Assembly (NCBI RefSeq): GCF_021412565.1
Contig: NZ_JAKCLJ010000014.1
Coordinates: forward strand, 27,743 to 91,742
Length of the DNA stretch: 64,000 nt
Direction: 5' to 3'
From: Shewanella sp. AS1
Lineage (GTDB): Bacteria; Pseudomonadota; Gammaproteobacteria; Enterobacterales; Shewanellaceae
Shown: piece by piece, positions 63,903 to 64,000 of the stretch
How the letters are laid out: each line of letters opens with the position of its first letter
Position numbering within the stretch: the stretch's first letter is position 1
Notes under the pieces: generated by a model
What the model was told of the DNA's origin: nothing
Database searches by the model: none
What the model saw: the letters and a program-made list of their open reading frames with translations, nothing else
Made by a program: the position numbers and the translations under genes

Positions 63903-64000
63903 CGCTTGGCGATGACCTACTCTCACATGGGGAGACCCCACACTACCATCGGCGCGATTGCGTTTCACTTCTGAGTTCGGGATGGGATCAGGTGGGACCA
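63903..64000 (-). rRNA. 5S ribosomal RNA, 3' part (5' end outside window)
   Basis: The minus strand reads TCCCACCTGATCCCATCCCG, AACTCAGAAGTGAAACG, GCGCCGATGGTAGTGTGGGG and AGAGTAGG in order, as in gammaproteobacterial 5S. The 3' end near 63903 is set by TCGCCAAGC, the strand that closes helix I. About 20 bases of the 5' end lie beyond the window. Confidence 0.95.

Overview
The window is a chromosomal segment of a marine gammaproteobacterium, almost certainly a Shewanella. I base this on protein signatures (kdkA/waaA LPS genes, a MobB-MoeA fusion beside a tungstate transporter, an IS630-type element ending in ATACCAATCCGC) and on the polA-spf-engB-csr RNA-yihI-hemN order, which parallels the E. 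coli polA-spf-yihA-csrC-yihI-hemN order. The species cannot be fixed from the sequence alone. There is no CRISPR array and no prophage. The only mobile DNA is one IS630 element near the right end.

Layout, left to right. 1-6.4 kb: 3' end of glutathione reductase, a small lipoprotein, a rimK operon (S6 glutamate ligase, zinc carboxypeptidase-like protein, retropepsin-like protease), mgtE and a YeiH-type exporter. 6.4-12.35 kb, minus strand: a tight six-gene operon with a TonB-dependent receptor, a fused double ECF ATPase, EcfT, a putative EcfS, a shortened TiaS-like ATP-binding protein and a Cys-rich mini-protein. This is the best candidate in the window for an undescribed system. 12.7-15.7 kb: menF, yhhQ behind a probable preQ1-I riboswitch, a GNAT protein and a RyhB sRNA with a Fur box. 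15.7-25.2 kb: a histidine kinase/NtrC-type regulator pair divergent from a tungstate and molybdenum-cofactor operon (tupABC-mobA-mobB/moeA-moaA) that has an excellent sigma-54 promoter. 25.3-29.8 kb: mutM, then an ArnT-like/TVP38/GT2 lipid-sugar operon.

29.9-41.2 kb is an envelope and LPS-core locus: wzi-like, coaD, a HIT-cytidylyltransferase fusion, a CDP-glycerol glycerophosphotransferase-like protein, several glycosyltransferases including a tandem paralogous pair, a heptosyltransferase, kdkA and waaA. The cytidylyltransferase/glycerophosphotransferase pair suggests a glycerol-phosphate-like decoration of the surface glycan. 41.5-47 kb: a TetR regulator, kbl-tdh, glpE-glpG and elbB.

47-56 kb holds polA, Spot 42 RNA, a probable unnamed sRNA with a C-loop hairpin, engB, a cytochrome c4, a CsrB/CsrC-family RNA with 13 GGA motifs, a methyltransferase, yihI, a DUF2489 protein and hemN. 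56-62 kb: a PAS-GGDEF-EAL protein with a degenerate GGDEF motif, a lysophospholipase-like hydrolase and a DUF885 lipoprotein peptidase. 62-64 kb: a 5'-truncated adenosine deaminase pseudogene abutting an IS630 element with a frame break, then the distal end of an rRNA operon (5S, tRNA-Asp, terminator) on the minus strand.

The window is rich in post-transcriptional regulators. RyhB (iron), Spot 42 (carbon), a Csr sponge RNA, a preQ1 riboswitch and one unnamed candidate can each be read directly from the sequence. All calls rest on reading motifs and context; no database search was possible.
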